DNA from: Microbacterium suaedae
Lineage (GTDB): Bacteria; Actinomycetota; Actinomycetes; Actinomycetales; Microbacteriaceae
Assembly (NCBI RefSeq): GCF_003254645.1
Contig: NZ_PNFD01000001.1
Location: 1,240,001-1,304,000, forward strand
DNA: 64,000 bases
Reading direction: 5' to 3'
This document shows positions 44,311 through 54,629 of the stretch, piece after piece. How positions within the stretch are numbered: position 1 is the first letter of the stretch; each line of letters starts with the position of its first letter. The position numbers and the translations under genes were made by a program. The notes under the pieces were generated by a model, which saw only the letters and a list, made by a program, of their open reading frames with translations, was not told the DNA's origin and did not search any database.

Positions 44311-45642
44311 ATGCCACTCACCTCAACGCCCTCCACGGCCGCACCCGACGACCTCACGGCCTCTCTCGCCGAGGTCGACCCAGAAGTCGCCCGGAACATC
44401 GACGCCGAGCTGCACCGACAGCGGTACGGCCTCGAGATGATCGCCTCGGAGAACCACACCTCCTCGGCGGTCATGCAGGCGCAGGGATCCGTGTTGACCA
44501 ACAAGTACGCCGAGGGCTACCCCGGGCGACGCTACTACGGCGGCTGCGAGCACGTCGACGCCGTCGAGCAGCTCGCGATCGATCGACTGAAGAGCCTGTT
44601 CGACGCGCAGTTCGCGAACGTGCAGCCGCATTCAGGTGCGCAGGCCAACGCCGCCGTCATGCATGCGCTCCTCTCCCCGGGCGACACCATCCTCGGCCTG
44701 GATCTGGCCCACGGTGGCCATCTCACACACGGGATGCGCCTCAACTTCTCGGGGAAGCTCTACGACGTCGCCGCCTACGGGGTCGACGAGCACACCCACT
44801 GCATCGACATGGACGCGGTCGAGCGGCTCGCGCGGGAGCGCCGCCCCCAGCTCATCATCGCGGGCTGGTCTGCCTACCCGCGCCATCTCGACTTCGCTCG
44901 CTTCCGCCGGATCGCCGACTCGGTCGGCGCCTCCCTGATGGTCGACATGGCGCACTTCGCCGGTCTCGTCGCCGCGGATCTGCACCCCTCCCCCGTCCCG
45001 CACGCGCACGTGACCACCTCGACGACGCACAAGACGCTCGGCGGCCCGCGCGGCGGCATCATCCTCACGAACGACGCCGACATCGCGAAGCGTCTCAACT
45101 CGGCTGTCTTCCCCGGGCAGCAGGGCGGCCCGCTCGAGCACGTCATCGCCGCGAAGGCCGTCGCGTTCCGGGCCGCCGCTTCGCCGGGATTCGCCGACCG
45201 GCAGCGGCGCACGCTCGCCGGAGCGCGGATCCTCGCCGACCGCCTCTCGCGCCCCGACGTCGCCTCGCGCGGCATCAGCCTCGTCACGGACGGCACCGAC
45301 GTCCACCTCGTCCTCGTCGACCTCCGCGACTCGGCCCTCGACGGAAGGACGGGCGAGGACCTCCTTGCGAGGATCGACATCACGGTCAACCGCAACGCGG
45401 TCCCGTTCGATCCACGGCCGCCGATGGTCAGCTCCGGGCTGCGCATCGGGACTCCCGCGCTCGCGACGCGCGGCTTCGACGAGGAGAGCTTCGAGGAGGT
45501 CGCGGACATCGTCGCGGAGGCGCTCATCGTCGGCGCCGACGGTGCAGACGCCGACGCGATCGAGCACCTGCGCGGTCGCGTCGGCGCGGTCGCGTCGGCG
45601 CATCCCCTCTACCCGCAGCTCACCGAGAGGATCGGGCTCTGA
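44311..45642 (+). CDS. glyA: Serine hydroxymethyltransferase
   Basis: A 443-residue PLP enzyme that joins glycine and methylene-tetrahydrofolate to serine. [19 protein letters not shown], the [14 protein letters not shown] loop, [30 protein letters not shown] and the PLP lysine in [12 protein letters not shown] are all present. ATG 44311 is preceded by GGGGAGC. It is probably a catabolic second copy for the sarcosine pathway. Its TGA overlaps the soxB ATG by one base (TGATG). Confidence 0.95.
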   Translation: MPLTSTPSTAAPDDLTASLAEVDPEVARNIDAELHRQRYGLEMIASENHTSSAVMQAQGSVLTNKYAEGYPGRRYYGGCEHVDAVEQLAIDRLKSLFDAQFANVQPHSGAQANAAVMHALLSPGDTILGLDLAHGGHLTHGMRLNFSGKLYDVAAYGVDEHTHCIDMDAVERLARERRPQLIIAGWSAYPRHLDFARFRRIADSVGASLMVDMAHFAGLVAADLHPSPVPHAHVTTSTTHKTLGGPRGGIILTNDADIAKRLNSAVFPGQQGGPLEHVIAAKAVAFRAAASPGFADRQRRTLAGARILADRLSRPDVASRGISLVTDGTDVHLVLVDLRDSALDGRTGEDLLARIDITVNRNAVPFDPRPPMVSSGLRIGTPALATRGFDEESFEEVADIVAEALIVGADGADADAIEHLRGRVGAVASAHPLYPQLTERIGL

Positions 45643-46862
45643 TGGTCGCCGACGCGCTCCCCGAACACCCGGACTTCCTCTGGCGCGACCCCGACCCGAA
45701 GCCGTCGTACGACGTCGTGATCGTCGGCGGCGGCGGTCACGGGCTCGCCACCGCGTACTATCTCGCGAGCGAGTACGGCATCACGAACGTCGCCGTGCTC
45801 GAACGCTCCTGGCTCGCGGGCGGCAACATGGCCCGAAACACGACGATCATCCGCTCGAACTACCTGTGGGACGAGAGCGCCGCGATGTACGAGACGTCGC
45901 TGAAGCTCTGGGAGCAGCTCCCCGACGAGCTGGAGTACGACTTCCTGTTCTCGCAGCGCGGCGTGCTGAACCTCGCCCATACGCTCGGCGATGTGCGGGA
46001 GTCCGTGCGGCGCGTCGAGGCGAACAAGCTGAACGGTGTCGACGCCGAGTGGCTGACCCCGGAGCAGGTGAAAGAGGTCTGCCCGATCGTGAACATCGGC
46101 GACGACGTCCGCTACCCCGTCATGGGGGCGACGTTCCAGCCGCGCGCGGGGATCGCCAAGCACGATCACGTCGCGTGGGCGCTGGCGCGGAAGGCCGACG
46201 CGCTCGGCGTCGACATCATCCAGAATTGCGAGGTGACGGGCTTCCGCAAGGTCGGGAACCGCATCGTCGGCGTGGAGACCATCCGCGGCAGCATCGGCGC
46301 CGGGAAGGTCGCGCTCGCCGTGGCGGGCCACTCGTCGCAGCTCGCGAAGCTCGCCGGCTTCGACCTGCCCATCCAGTCGCACCCATTGCAGGCCCTCGTC
46401 TCCGAGCTGTTCGAACCGGTGCATCCGACCGTCGTGATGTCGAACCACGTGCACGTCTACGTCTCACAGGCACACAAGGGCGAGCTCGTGATGGGCGCGG
46501 GCATCGACCAGTACAACGGCTACGGCCAACGCGGGGCACTGCACGTGATCGAAGAGCAGATGTCTGCGGCCGTCGAACTGTTCCCGATCTTCGCCCGAGC
46601 ACACGTGCTGCGCACGTGGGCGGGCATCGTCGACACGACATTCGACGCCTCGCCGATCGTCTCCAAGACGCCGCTCGATCAGCTCTACGTCAACTGCGGC
46701 TGGGGCACCGGCGGCTTCAAGGGCACGCCGGCCGCCGGTCTGAGCTTCGCCCATACGATCGCGCACGACGATCCCCACCCCTTGGCCCGCCCGTTCGCGC
46801 TCGAGCGCTTCGAGACCGGGCATCTCATCGACGAGCACGGCGCGGCGGCCGTCGCTCATTGA
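45642..46862 (+). CDS. soxB: Sarcosine oxidase beta subunit
   Basis: A 406-residue FAD/FMN subunit of heterotetrameric sarcosine oxidase. The FAD loop [18 protein letters not shown] is near residue 25. In AKHDHVAWA the His at about 174 matches the position that binds FMN covalently in the Corynebacterium enzyme. The C-terminal [16 protein letters not shown] closes the FAD domain. It oxidises sarcosine to glycine with release of the methyl group. soxD follows after 22 bases. Confidence 0.95.
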   Translation: MVADALPEHPDFLWRDPDPKPSYDVVIVGGGGHGLATAYYLASEYGITNVAVLERSWLAGGNMARNTTIIRSNYLWDESAAMYETSLKLWEQLPDELEYDFLFSQRGVLNLAHTLGDVRESVRRVEANKLNGVDAEWLTPEQVKEVCPIVNIGDDVRYPVMGATFQPRAGIAKHDHVAWALARKADALGVDIIQNCEVTGFRKVGNRIVGVETIRGSIGAGKVALAVAGHSSQLAKLAGFDLPIQSHPLQALVSELFEPVHPTVVMSNHVHVYVSQAHKGELVMGAGIDQYNGYGQRGALHVIEEQMSAAVELFPIFARAHVLRTWAGIVDTTFDASPIVSKTPLDQLYVNCGWGTGGFKGTPAAGLSFAHTIAHDDPHPLARPFALERFETGHLIDEHGAAAVAH

Positions 46863-46884
46863 CATCACGACGAGGAACGCGCAC

Positions 46885-47184
46885 ATGATGCTCATCGACT
46901 GCCCGAACTGCGGGCCCCGCGACGAGACCGAGTTCGCCTACGGCGGGCAGGCCCACGTCTCCTACCCGGACGACCCCTCCTCCCTGAGCGACGCCGAATG
47001 GGCCCGATATCTGTTCTATCGCGAGAACCCGAAGGGGCTCTTCGCCGAGCGCTGGGTCCATTTCGCGGGCTGCCGTAAGTGGTTCAACGCCATCCGCGAC
47101 ACGGTGGACTACGAGTTCCGCGCCGTGTACGGAATCGGCCAGGCACCGCCCGAGATCGCCCGCACCCCGGGAGGCACCCGATGA
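46885..47184 (+). CDS. soxD: Sarcosine oxidase delta subunit
   Basis: A 99-residue subunit with the family's zinc site: [13 protein letters not shown] at the start and [15 protein letters not shown] further on. The [12 protein letters not shown] segment is typical. Its stop overlaps the soxA ATG by four bases. It helps hold the tetramer together and has no known catalytic residue. Confidence 0.94.
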   Translation: MMLIDCPNCGPRDETEFAYGGQAHVSYPDDPSSLSDAEWARYLFYRENPKGLFAERWVHFAGCRKWFNAIRDTVDYEFRAVYGIGQAPPEIARTPGGTR

Positions 47185-50081
47185 CCGCCCCGCAGCTCCG
47201 GCGCCTCACGGAGCCGCCTCGCGCGCGTCTCGACTTCACCCAGACGCGGCCCTTCACCCTCGACGGCGCCACCCTCACCGGCGTCGCCGGCGACACCGTC
47301 GCGAGCGCGATGCTCGCGAACGGGCGCACGCGCGTCGGAGACTCGCTCTACCTGGGTCGCCCGCGCGGGATCTTCGCCGCCGGCGTCGAGGAGCCGAACG
47401 CGCTCCTGTCCGTCGGGAGGCGTCGCTCCGGCGAGGCGGCGGAGTCGATGCTGCCGGCGACGACCGTCGAGCTCGTCGAGGGCCTGGACTTGCGCCTGCT
47501 GTCGGGCCTCGGCCAGCTCGATGATCAGGCCGACGGCGCCTCCTACGACCACAAGCACGTGCACACCGACGTGCTCGTCGTCGGTGCGGGACCGGCGGGC
47601 CTGGCCGCGGCCCGAGAGGCCTCCCGCTCGGGAGCGCGAGTGATGCTCGTCGACGAGCGGCCCGTGGCCGGCGGCACACTGCTGTCCGAGACCCGGGCCG
47701 CGATCGACGGCCTGCCGGCACACGAGTGGGTCGATCAGGTCGTGAACGAGCTGGACCGGGCCGAGGAGACCGCCTACCTCCCGCGCACCACAGCAATCGG
47801 CAGCTACGACGCGAACTACCTCGTCGCGGTCGAGCGCAGGACCGACCACCTGCGCGAGGTCAGTGAAGGCCTCTCCCGCGAGCGGGTCTGGCACATCCGG
47901 GCGTCGCGCGTCGTGCTGGCGACCGGCGCCCATGAGCGGCAGATCGTCTTCGAGAACAACGACCGCCCAGGCATCATGCTCGCGGGCGCGGTGCGCACCT
48001 ACCTGAACCAGTACGGTGTGCGCATCGGCGATCGCGCCGTTGTCACCACGACCGGCGACTCGGCGTACGACCTCGTCGAAGACCTCCTCGACATCGGCGC
48101 GGAGGTCGCGGCGGTCGTGGATGCGCGACCGGATCCGGGACCGCGCGCCGTCGTCGTCGAGTCGCGCGGTGTCGAGGTCCTCCGCGGATCCGTCGTCGCT
48201 GACACGGAAGCGGGCGACGACGGCGCACTGAGCGCCGTGACCGTCTCGGGGCTGGGCGAGGACGGCTCGCTCGTCGGCGAGGCGAGGACCCTCGCGGCAG
48301 ACCTCCTCGCGGTCTCCGGCGGATGGACGCCGGTCATCCACCTGCACTCGCAGCGCCAGCGCCAGCTGGGGTGGGACGACGAACTCTCGGGCTTCGTCCC
48401 GGCGCGCCCCGTGCAGGGCCAGCAGACCGCCGGCGCTCTGAACGGACGCCTCGACCTGCGCACGGCTCTCGCCGAGGGGGCGACGGCCGGCGCCGAGGCC
48501 GCAGGATCCACGGGCTTCCCGCGGAGCGCGGAGATCCCCACCGCGGAGGAGGTGACCATCCGGCCCCCGCGCACGGTGTGGCTCGTGCCGTCTCTCCACG
48601 GCGACGAGGCCGAGGCCTACCGGCGGCACTTCGTCGACCTGCAGCGCGACCAGACGGTTGCGGACGTGCTGCGGTCGATAGGAGCCGGCATGCGATCGGT
48701 GGAGCACGTCAAGCGCTACACCTCGATCTCGACGGCGAACGATCAGGGCAAGACCAGCAGCCTCCCGCTGATCGGCGTCATGGCGCACGCGCTCGGCGAG
48801 AAGAACCCGCAGGGGATCGGGACCACGGCGTATCGCGCGCCGTACACCCCCATGTCGTTCGCCGCGCTCGCGGGCCGCCGCCGTGGCCAGCTCTTCGATC
48901 CGGCGCGCGTGACGTCGATCCATCCCTGGCACGTGCGCCACGGCGCGGAGTTCGAGGACGTCGGCCAGTGGAAGCGCCCGTGGTACTACCCGCAGGCGGG
49001 CGAGGACATGGATCAGGCGGTGCTGCGCGAATGCGCGGCGGTGCGCGGATCCGTCGGGTTCATGGACGCGACGACGCTCGGGAAGATCGAGATCCGCGGG
49101 GCGGATGCCGGCGAGTTCCTGAACCGCATCTACACGAACGCCTTCAAGAAGCTCGCCCCGGGCAGGGCGCGCTACGGCGTGATGTGCGGCGCCGACGGGA
49201 TGATCTTCGACGACGGCGTCACGCTGCGTCTCGACGAGTACCGCTACCTGATGACCACCACGACGGGCGGTGCCGCGAAGGTGCTCGACTGGCTCGAGGA
49301 GTGGCTGCAGACGGAGTGGCCGGAGCTCGACGCGACCTGCACCTCCGTCACCGAGCAGTACGCCACGATCGCCGTGGTCGGGCCGCGCTCGCGCGAAGTC
49401 CTCGCGCGCATCGCCCCCCACCTCGACGTGTCGAACGACGCCTTCGAGTTCATGTCGTTCCGCGAGACCGTGCTGGCATCAGGGATCCCGGCACGGGTCT
49501 GCCGGATCTCGTTCTCCGGCGAGCTGGCGTTCGAGATCAACGTCGCCACCTGGTACGGCATGCGCGCCTGGGAGGACGTCGCGGCGGCCGGCGAGGAGTT
49601 CGGCATCACGCCATACGGCACAGAGACCATGCACGTCCTGCGCGCGGAGAAGGGGTTCATCATCGTCGGTCAGGACACCGACGGCACGGTGACCCCGCAG
49701 GACGCCGGGATGGACTGGGTCGTCTCGACGGCGAAGGACTTCATCGGCAAGCGCTCCTTCTCCCGCGCGGACAACGTGCGAGGCGGTCGCAAGCACCTGG
49801 TGTCCGTGCTCCCCGTCGACACCTCGCTGCGCCTTCCGGAGGGCACGCAGCTGATCGCGACCGGCACCGACACCTCATCGGTTCCGGTGCCGATGGAGGG
49901 ATGGGTGACGTCGTCGTACCGCTCGGCCGCGCTCGGGCGCACCTTCGGCCTGGCCTTGATCAAAGACGGACGGGATCGGATCGGCGAGACGCTCCGCGCC
50001 CTCGTCGACGGCAGGCTCGTCGATGTCCTCGTCTCCCCCACCGTGCTGTTCGACCCGGAAGGAAGCCGCCGAGATGGCTGA
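47181..50081 (+). CDS. soxA: Sarcosine oxidase alpha subunit
   Basis: A 966-residue subunit. Domains in order: N-terminal 2Fe-2S-ferredoxin-like fold without cluster (about 1-110), NAD-binding domain with [15 protein letters not shown] (about 135), a middle region with [12 protein letters not shown], and a C-terminal GcvT-like domain (about 580-966) that binds tetrahydrofolate and turns the released methylene group into 5,10-methylene-THF. The late [15 protein letters not shown] and [11 protein letters not shown] stretches are typical. It overlaps soxD, and soxG starts eight bases before its stop. Confidence 0.95.
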   Translation: MTAPQLRRLTEPPRARLDFTQTRPFTLDGATLTGVAGDTVASAMLANGRTRVGDSLYLGRPRGIFAAGVEEPNALLSVGRRRSGEAAESMLPATTVELVEGLDLRLLSGLGQLDDQADGASYDHKHVHTDVLVVGAGPAGLAAAREASRSGARVMLVDERPVAGGTLLSETRAAIDGLPAHEWVDQVVNELDRAEETAYLPRTTAIGSYDANYLVAVERRTDHLREVSEGLSRERVWHIRASRVVLATGAHERQIVFENNDRPGIMLAGAVRTYLNQYGVRIGDRAVVTTTGDSAYDLVEDLLDIGAEVAAVVDARPDPGPRAVVVESRGVEVLRGSVVADTEAGDDGALSAVTVSGLGEDGSLVGEARTLAADLLAVSGGWTPVIHLHSQRQRQLGWDDELSGFVPARPVQGQQTAGALNGRLDLRTALAEGATAGAEAAGSTGFPRSAEIPTAEEVTIRPPRTVWLVPSLHGDEAEAYRRHFVDLQRDQTVADVLRSIGAGMRSVEHVKRYTSISTANDQGKTSSLPLIGVMAHALGEKNPQGIGTTAYRAPYTPMSFAALAGRRRGQLFDPARVTSIHPWHVRHGAEFEDVGQWKRPWYYPQAGEDMDQAVLRECAAVRGSVGFMDATTLGKIEIRGADAGEFLNRIYTNAFKKLAPGRARYGVMCGADGMIFDDGVTLRLDEYRYLMTTTTGGAAKVLDWLEEWLQTEWPELDATCTSVTEQYATIAVVGPRSREVLARIAPHLDVSNDAFEFMSFRETVLASGIPARVCRISFSGELAFEINVATWYGMRAWEDVAAAGEEFGITPYGTETMHVLRAEKGFIIVGQDTDGTVTPQDAGMDWVVSTAKDFIGKRSFSRADNVRGGRKHLVSVLPVDTSLRLPEGTQLIATGTDTSSVPVPMEGWVTSSYRSAALGRTFGLALIKDGRDRIGETLRALVDGRLVDVLVSPTVLFDPEGSRRDG

Positions 50082-50688
50082 TGCACTCACGGCGGGGCCG
50101 CGCGAGCTGCGCCGCTCCCCCCTTGGTCACCTCTCCGCCGAGATGGAGGCGGCCTCCGCGCCCGGGATCCGCCTGCGAGAGGTGGCGTTCACCACGCAGA
50201 TCGGCGTCAGGGCGGAGCCGGGATCGGCCGCGCATCGCGCGATCGCGGAGGCGACGGGCGTCGACCTGCCCGTCGGCGCCGGCGACGTCGCCGGCGACGC
50301 GAGCCGCACGGCCGTGCTCTGGCTCGCGCCCGACGAGTTCCTCGTCATCACTGATCCCGACCGTCACGACCTGCTCGTGGGCCTACGGGACGCGCTCGAC
50401 GATGCGCCGGGGCAGGTGGTCGACCTCTCGGCCAATCGCACGATCCTCGAGGTCGCCGGCCCCTGCGCACGCGACGCCCTCGACAAGGGCGTCCCCGCCG
50501 ACCTGCACCCCCGCGCGTTCGCCGTGAACACGGCAATCACGACGACGCTCAGCACTGTTCCGGTGCTGGCGTGGCGCACAGCGGACGACACCTACCGGGT
50601 GCTGCCGCGCGCATCCTTCGCCGAATATGTCGCGGCGTGGCTGATGGACGCGGCACGCGAGTACCACGCGCAGGAGGCGGCATCATGA
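50074..50688 (+). CDS. soxG: Sarcosine oxidase gamma subunit
   Basis: A 204-residue subunit. [12 protein letters not shown] at the N-terminus, [11 protein letters not shown] and [22 protein letters not shown] in the middle match the gamma subunit, itself a remnant of the GcvT fold. ATG 50074 overlaps the soxA end by eight bases, with GGAAGGAAG upstream. The stop overlaps purU. Confidence 0.92.
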   Translation: MADALTAGPRELRRSPLGHLSAEMEAASAPGIRLREVAFTTQIGVRAEPGSAAHRAIAEATGVDLPVGAGDVAGDASRTAVLWLAPDEFLVITDPDRHDLLVGLRDALDDAPGQVVDLSANRTILEVAGPCARDALDKGVPADLHPRAFAVNTAITTTLSTVPVLAWRTADDTYRVLPRASFAEYVAAWLMDAAREYHAQEAAS

Positions 50689-51551
50689 CGACGGGTTCCG
50701 GAGAGATCATCCTCACGCTCGACTGCCCCGAGGATCTCGGGATCGTGCACGCTGTCAGCGGCACGCTGCTCGATCACGAGTACAACATCATCGAGCAATC
50801 CCAGTACGACGACCGTGTCGCCGAACGATTCTTCTTGCGCATTCAGGCCGCCCCGGCCCGGGGCAGCACTCCCGACCTGGAAGCGCTGCGCGAGCAGTTC
50901 GGCGGAGTCGCGGAGCGTTTCGGGATGCGGTGGCGGATCGAGGCGCGCGACGTGCGCCCGCGCGTGCTCGTCATGGTGTCGAAGTTCGAGCACTGCCTGA
51001 ACGACCTGCTGTTCCGCACGAAGTCCGGCGATCTGCCGATCGACATCGTCGCGATCGTCTCCAACCACCTCGATCATCAGCGACTGGCCGAGTGGCACGG
51101 CATCCCGTTCTTCCACATCCCCGTCACCGAGGCGACGAAGGAGCAGGCCGAGGCCGAACTGCAGGACCTGATCGACCGCCTGTCCGTCGATCTCGTCGTG
51201 CTCGCGCGCTATATGCAGGTGCTCAGCGACGCGCTCGCCTCGCGGATGACGGGGCGCGTGATCAACATCCATCACTCGTTCCTCCCGAGCTTCAAGGGCG
51301 CGAAGCCGTATCACCAGGCGCACGCCCGCGGCGTCAAGACCGTCGGGGCGACTGCCCACTACGTCGACAGCGAGCTCGACGAGGGCCCGATCATCGCCCA
51401 ACGTGTGGTCGAGGTCGACCACACCTATGGACCGGACGACCTCGTCGCGGCCGGGCGCGACAACGAGTGCAGGGCCCTCTCGGAGGCGGTCCGCTGGCAC
51501 GCGGAATGCCGAGTGTTTCTCCACGGCAGCAAGACTGTGGTGCTCCGGTAG
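50685..51551 (+). CDS. purU: Formyltetrahydrofolate deformylase
   Basis: A 288-residue hydrolase: N-terminal ACT domain (about 1-85, ILTLDCPEDLGIVHAVSG) and C-terminal formyltransferase-fold domain. The active-site region has HHSFLPSFKGAKPYHQA and GATAHYVDSELDEGPI with the conserved Asp. It frees tetrahydrofolate from 10-formyl-THF, letting sarcosine and dimethylglycine demethylation continue when the folate pool is loaded. It overlaps soxG by four bases. Confidence 0.95.
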   Translation: MTTGSGEIILTLDCPEDLGIVHAVSGTLLDHEYNIIEQSQYDDRVAERFFLRIQAAPARGSTPDLEALREQFGGVAERFGMRWRIEARDVRPRVLVMVSKFEHCLNDLLFRTKSGDLPIDIVAIVSNHLDHQRLAEWHGIPFFHIPVTEATKEQAEAELQDLIDRLSVDLVVLARYMQVLSDALASRMTGRVINIHHSFLPSFKGAKPYHQAHARGVKTVGATAHYVDSELDEGPIIAQRVVEVDHTYGPDDLVAAGRDNECRALSEAVRWHAECRVFLHGSKTVVLR

Positions 51552-51581
51552 CGCACGGGCACCCGACTAGACTGACCGGAC

Positions 51582-52253
51582 ATGCCACCCTCGTCGACAC
51601 CGCGCCCGAGCCTCGCGGATCAGGCCTACGGCATCCTGCTCGACCGCCTCGTGATGCTGGACATCGCACCGGGCGATCCGATCAACGAGACGTCTCTCAC
51701 GGCCGAGCTGGGCGTGGGACGCACGCCCGTCCGCGAGGCCCTGAAACGCCTCGAAGCCGAGCACCTCGTCCAGTCATTCCCGCGGCGCGGCACGTTCGCC
51801 GCGCGGGCTGAGATCAGCGACCTGCGCAGCATCACGGAGATGCGCCTGATCCTCGAACCTGTGGGCACTCGGAAGGCGGCGGAGGACGCCCGCGACGCAC
51901 AGCGCGAGCAGCTGCGCGCCCTGGCGTCGGACATCGCCGCCCTGCGGACCTCCGAGCCCTCCCTGCGGACTCTGCTCGAGTTCGACCTGGCGACCCATCG
52001 GGCCATCTATCGGCTGGTCGAGAACGCGTACATGCGCGAGGTCCTGTTCCGACTGGACAACCAGGCGACGAGGCTCTGGTGGTCGGTGATCGAGGAGGTC
52101 CCCTCCGTCGCAAACCACATCGCGGGGCACCACGCCCTCCTCACGGCTGTGGCGGACGGAGATCCGGGCACGGCGGCGGATCTCGCCCAGGCGCACGTCG
52201 CGGAGTTCCACGCGCAGGTGCAGGCGGCGCTCCTCCGGGCCGCCGAGCTCTGA
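51582..52253 (+). CDS. GntR-family (FCD) transcriptional regulator
   Basis: A 223-residue regulator. The winged helix spans about residues 10-75 (LADQAYGILLDRLVMLDI, then LGVGRTPVREALKRLEAEHLV) and the FCD ligand-binding domain about 85-215, with RLILEPVGTRKAAED and HHALLTAVADGDPGTA; its His and Asp residues normally hold a metal near the ligand. It is 30 bases after purU on the same strand, so it is probably the last gene of the sdaA-sox transcript and may regulate it. The ligand is likely a pathway compound. Confidence 0.88.
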   Translation: MPPSSTPRPSLADQAYGILLDRLVMLDIAPGDPINETSLTAELGVGRTPVREALKRLEAEHLVQSFPRRGTFAARAEISDLRSITEMRLILEPVGTRKAAEDARDAQREQLRALASDIAALRTSEPSLRTLLEFDLATHRAIYRLVENAYMREVLFRLDNQATRLWWSVIEEVPSVANHIAGHHALLTAVADGDPGTAADLAQAHVAEFHAQVQAALLRAAEL

Positions 52254-52280
52254 CGGCGGCTGCCGGTCCCGTCCCGCCGG

Positions 52281-53228
52281 TCAGCGCGCCTCCGCGCGGG
52301 CCTCGTCGTCGAGCCGCGTCGCGAGGATGCCCTGCGAGATCTCGCGCAGGATCCGGATCGATTCGTCCTGGAGCGGCGAGGAGAGACTCCCTGTCCTGAC
52401 CGCGGCAATGACCTTCCTGCTCAGCCGCTCCGCACCGGTCAACCGCACGCGGCTCACATTCGCGACGCCCTCGAGACTGGCCAGGCGCGGAAGCAGGCCG
52501 ACGCCGACCCCCGCCCCCACAAGCGAGATCGCCGTCTCCCACTCGATCGCCTCGTGCGAGATCCGCGGAGAGAGGCCCGCGGTCGTGAAGGCCGCCGTGA
52601 ACAGCGCGTGGTACGGCGATCCGGGCTGATCCGTGATCCAGCGCTCGCCCACCAGCTCCGCGAGCTCGACCGAGTCGCTTCCGGCCACCGGGTGGTCCGA
52701 GGGGACCATGACATCGAGGGGATCGTCGAGCAGCGTCATCTTCTCGAATCGCGGATCCTCTTCGAGATGCACCTGACCCTGCATCGAGACGACGACGGCG
52801 ACATCGATGTGCTCGGCGACGAGGAGGTCGAAGCACCGCGCGGGGCTCGCCTCCCATACGCGCACCTCCAGCTCAGGCCGCGTTCGGTGCAGCCGGCTCG
52901 CCAACGGCGCCAGCAGCTGGGACGCGGCCGTCGAGAATCCTCCGATCCCGAAGTGCGTCGGCACGTGGCCACCCGCCGCCAGCGCCGCCGACTTCACCTC
53001 CTCCCATGTCGTGATGAGCACGTCCGAGCGGCGGACGAGATCCCTCCCGGTCGCGGTCAGCCGGAGGCCCCGCCCGTCCTTCGCGAGGAGCGTCATCCCG
53101 AGCGCCCGCTGGAGCTCGCGCAGCTGCGCGGACACCGCTGATGCCGAGTACCCCATGAGCCGCGCGGTGGCGGCGATCGTGCCACACTGCGCGAACGTCC
53201 GGAGGGTGAGGAGGCGCGCATCGATCAT
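52281..53228 (-). CDS. LysR-family transcriptional regulator
   Basis: A 315-residue LysR protein. The N-terminal helix-turn-helix reads LRTFAQCGTIAATARLMGYSASAVSAQLRELQ and the effector domain runs from about residue 90. ATG 53228 is chosen because the family begins here (MIDARLLTLRTF). It diverges from gbcA across about 105 bases containing the inverted repeat CACGATG/CATCGTG, so it most likely controls gbcAB and the following oxidase gene. Confidence 0.88.
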   Translation of the reverse strand: MIDARLLTLRTFAQCGTIAATARLMGYSASAVSAQLRELQRALGMTLLAKDGRGLRLTATGRDLVRRSDVLITTWEEVKSAALAAGGHVPTHFGIGGFSTAASQLLAPLASRLHRTRPELEVRVWEASPARCFDLLVAEHIDVAVVVSMQGQVHLEEDPRFEKMTLLDDPLDVMVPSDHPVAGSDSVELAELVGERWITDQPGSPYHALFTAAFTTAGLSPRISHEAIEWETAISLVGAGVGVGLLPRLASLEGVANVSRVRLTGAERLSRKVIAAVRTGSLSSPLQDESIRILREISQGILATRLDDEARAEAR

Positions 53229-53240
53229 GCAATGATCCTG

Positions 53241-53280
53241 CACGATGACGCACGAAAACTCACGCTTTTCCTGCATCGTG
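53241..53280. promoter_or_regulatory. Spaced palindrome between the LysR gene and gbcA
   Basis: CACGATG (53241-53247) and CATCGTG (53274-53280) are perfect inverse complements 26 bases apart. They sit between the divergent genes, where LysR proteins bind. A second smaller motif, tgcaatgatcctgca, lies just before it. Role inferred from position. Confidence 0.5.
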
Positions 53281-53333
53281 TGTCCTCGTTACGCTTCCCG
53301 CAGGACGCAGCGCCACATCGAACGGAGTGCGAA

Positions 53334-54629
53334 TTGAGTGCGATGAACGTGGCCCCCTCGACGAGCGGACACGCCGGTCTCGCGGTCGAGAAGCTCGCCG
53401 AGATCCAGACTCTCCTGAACGATCGCCGCGCCGGATTCTCGTTGGAAGCTTCCTTCTACACCGACGTCGATCTCTTCGGCCTCGACATGCGGGCGATCTT
53501 CGGGCAGCACTGGATCTTCGCCGGAAGCATCGCGGAGCTTCCGGAGCCCGGCGACTACATCACGATCGACCTCGGCCCCTTCTCGCTCATCGTTCTCCAC
53601 GACGATGACGACGGCGTCACGGTCCTGCACAACGTCTGCCGGCACCGCGGCGCGCGCGTGCTCACCGAGGAGTCCGGCAGCACCGGCAACCTGGTGTGCG
53701 GATACCACTCGTGGACGTACGCCCCGACGGGGGAGCTGCTGCACGCATCCGCCCCCGGCGAGGTCGACTTCGACAAGAACTGCTACTCGCTCAAGACCGC
53801 GCACGGGCGCATCGAGGCGGGCCTGATCTTCGTGTGCCTCGCCGACGAGCCGCCGAGAGACTTCGACGACACCGCGGAGATCTTCCGTCCGTACATCGCT
53901 CCGCACGAGCTGGCGAAGACCAAGGTCGCCTTCCAGCAGAACATCGTCGAGGAGGGCAACTGGAAGCTCGTGATGGAGAACAATCGCGAGTGCTATCACT
54001 GCGACGGCCACCCCGAGCTGGCCTGCTCCCTGTTCCCGACCTGGGGCCTGACCGACGGCCTCATCCCGGCGCACCTCGAGGAGGTGTGGGCGCGGAATCA
54101 GACCGCGCAGGCGGCCCTCGAGGAGCGATGCCGGCGCTACGGCCTGCCATACGAGGTCGTGGAAGAGCTCGACACGCGTGTCGCCGGGATCCGGATCTCA
54201 CGCGAGGCGCTCGACGGCGACGGCGAGTCGTTCTCGGCCGACGGCCACCGTCTGTCGAAGAAACTCCTCGGCGATCTGCCGGACTTCCGCCTCGGGCGCT
54301 GCTCGATGCACCTGCAGCCGAACAGTTGGTTCCATTTCCAGAGCGACCACGTCATCACCTTCGCGGCGTTCCCAATCAGCTCCCACCAGACGCTCGTGCG
54401 CACGACCTGGCTCGTCGCCGACGACGCGAAGGAGGGCGTCGACTACGACCTGGAGACGCTCACGCACACGTGGAAGCAGACGAATCTGCAGGACAAGGCC
54501 TTCGTCGAGCTCTGCCAACAGGGCGCCACCAGCCCGTTCTACGAGCAGGGTCCGTACATGAAGAGCGAATACCAGGTCGAGGCCTTCATCACCTGGTACA
54601 TCCAACGCCTGCGGGAGCACGTGGCGTGA
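53334..54629 (+). CDS. gbcA: Glycine betaine monooxygenase, Rieske oxygenase subunit
   Basis: A 431-residue aromatic-ring-dioxygenase-type oxygenase that demethylates glycine betaine to dimethylglycine plus formaldehyde. The Rieske ligands are seen as CRHRGARV (about 102) and CGYHSW (about 123). The mononuclear iron region reads ENNRECYHCDGHPEL, where GbcA and carnitine/stachydrine-type relatives share NxECYHC. TTG 53334 is chosen because GGAG lies six bases upstream; ATG 53343 in frame is the alternative. It is coupled to gbcB by a GTGA overlap. Confidence 0.87.
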   Translation: MSAMNVAPSTSGHAGLAVEKLAEIQTLLNDRRAGFSLEASFYTDVDLFGLDMRAIFGQHWIFAGSIAELPEPGDYITIDLGPFSLIVLHDDDDGVTVLHNVCRHRGARVLTEESGSTGNLVCGYHSWTYAPTGELLHASAPGEVDFDKNCYSLKTAHGRIEAGLIFVCLADEPPRDFDDTAEIFRPYIAPHELAKTKVAFQQNIVEEGNWKLVMENNRECYHCDGHPELACSLFPTWGLTDGLIPAHLEEVWARNQTAQAALEERCRRYGLPYEVVEELDTRVAGIRISREALDGDGESFSADGHRLSKKLLGDLPDFRLGRCSMHLQPNSWFHFQSDHVITFAAFPISSHQTLVRTTWLVADDAKEGVDYDLETLTHTWKQTNLQDKAFVELCQQGATSPFYEQGPYMKSEYQVEAFITWYIQRLREHVA

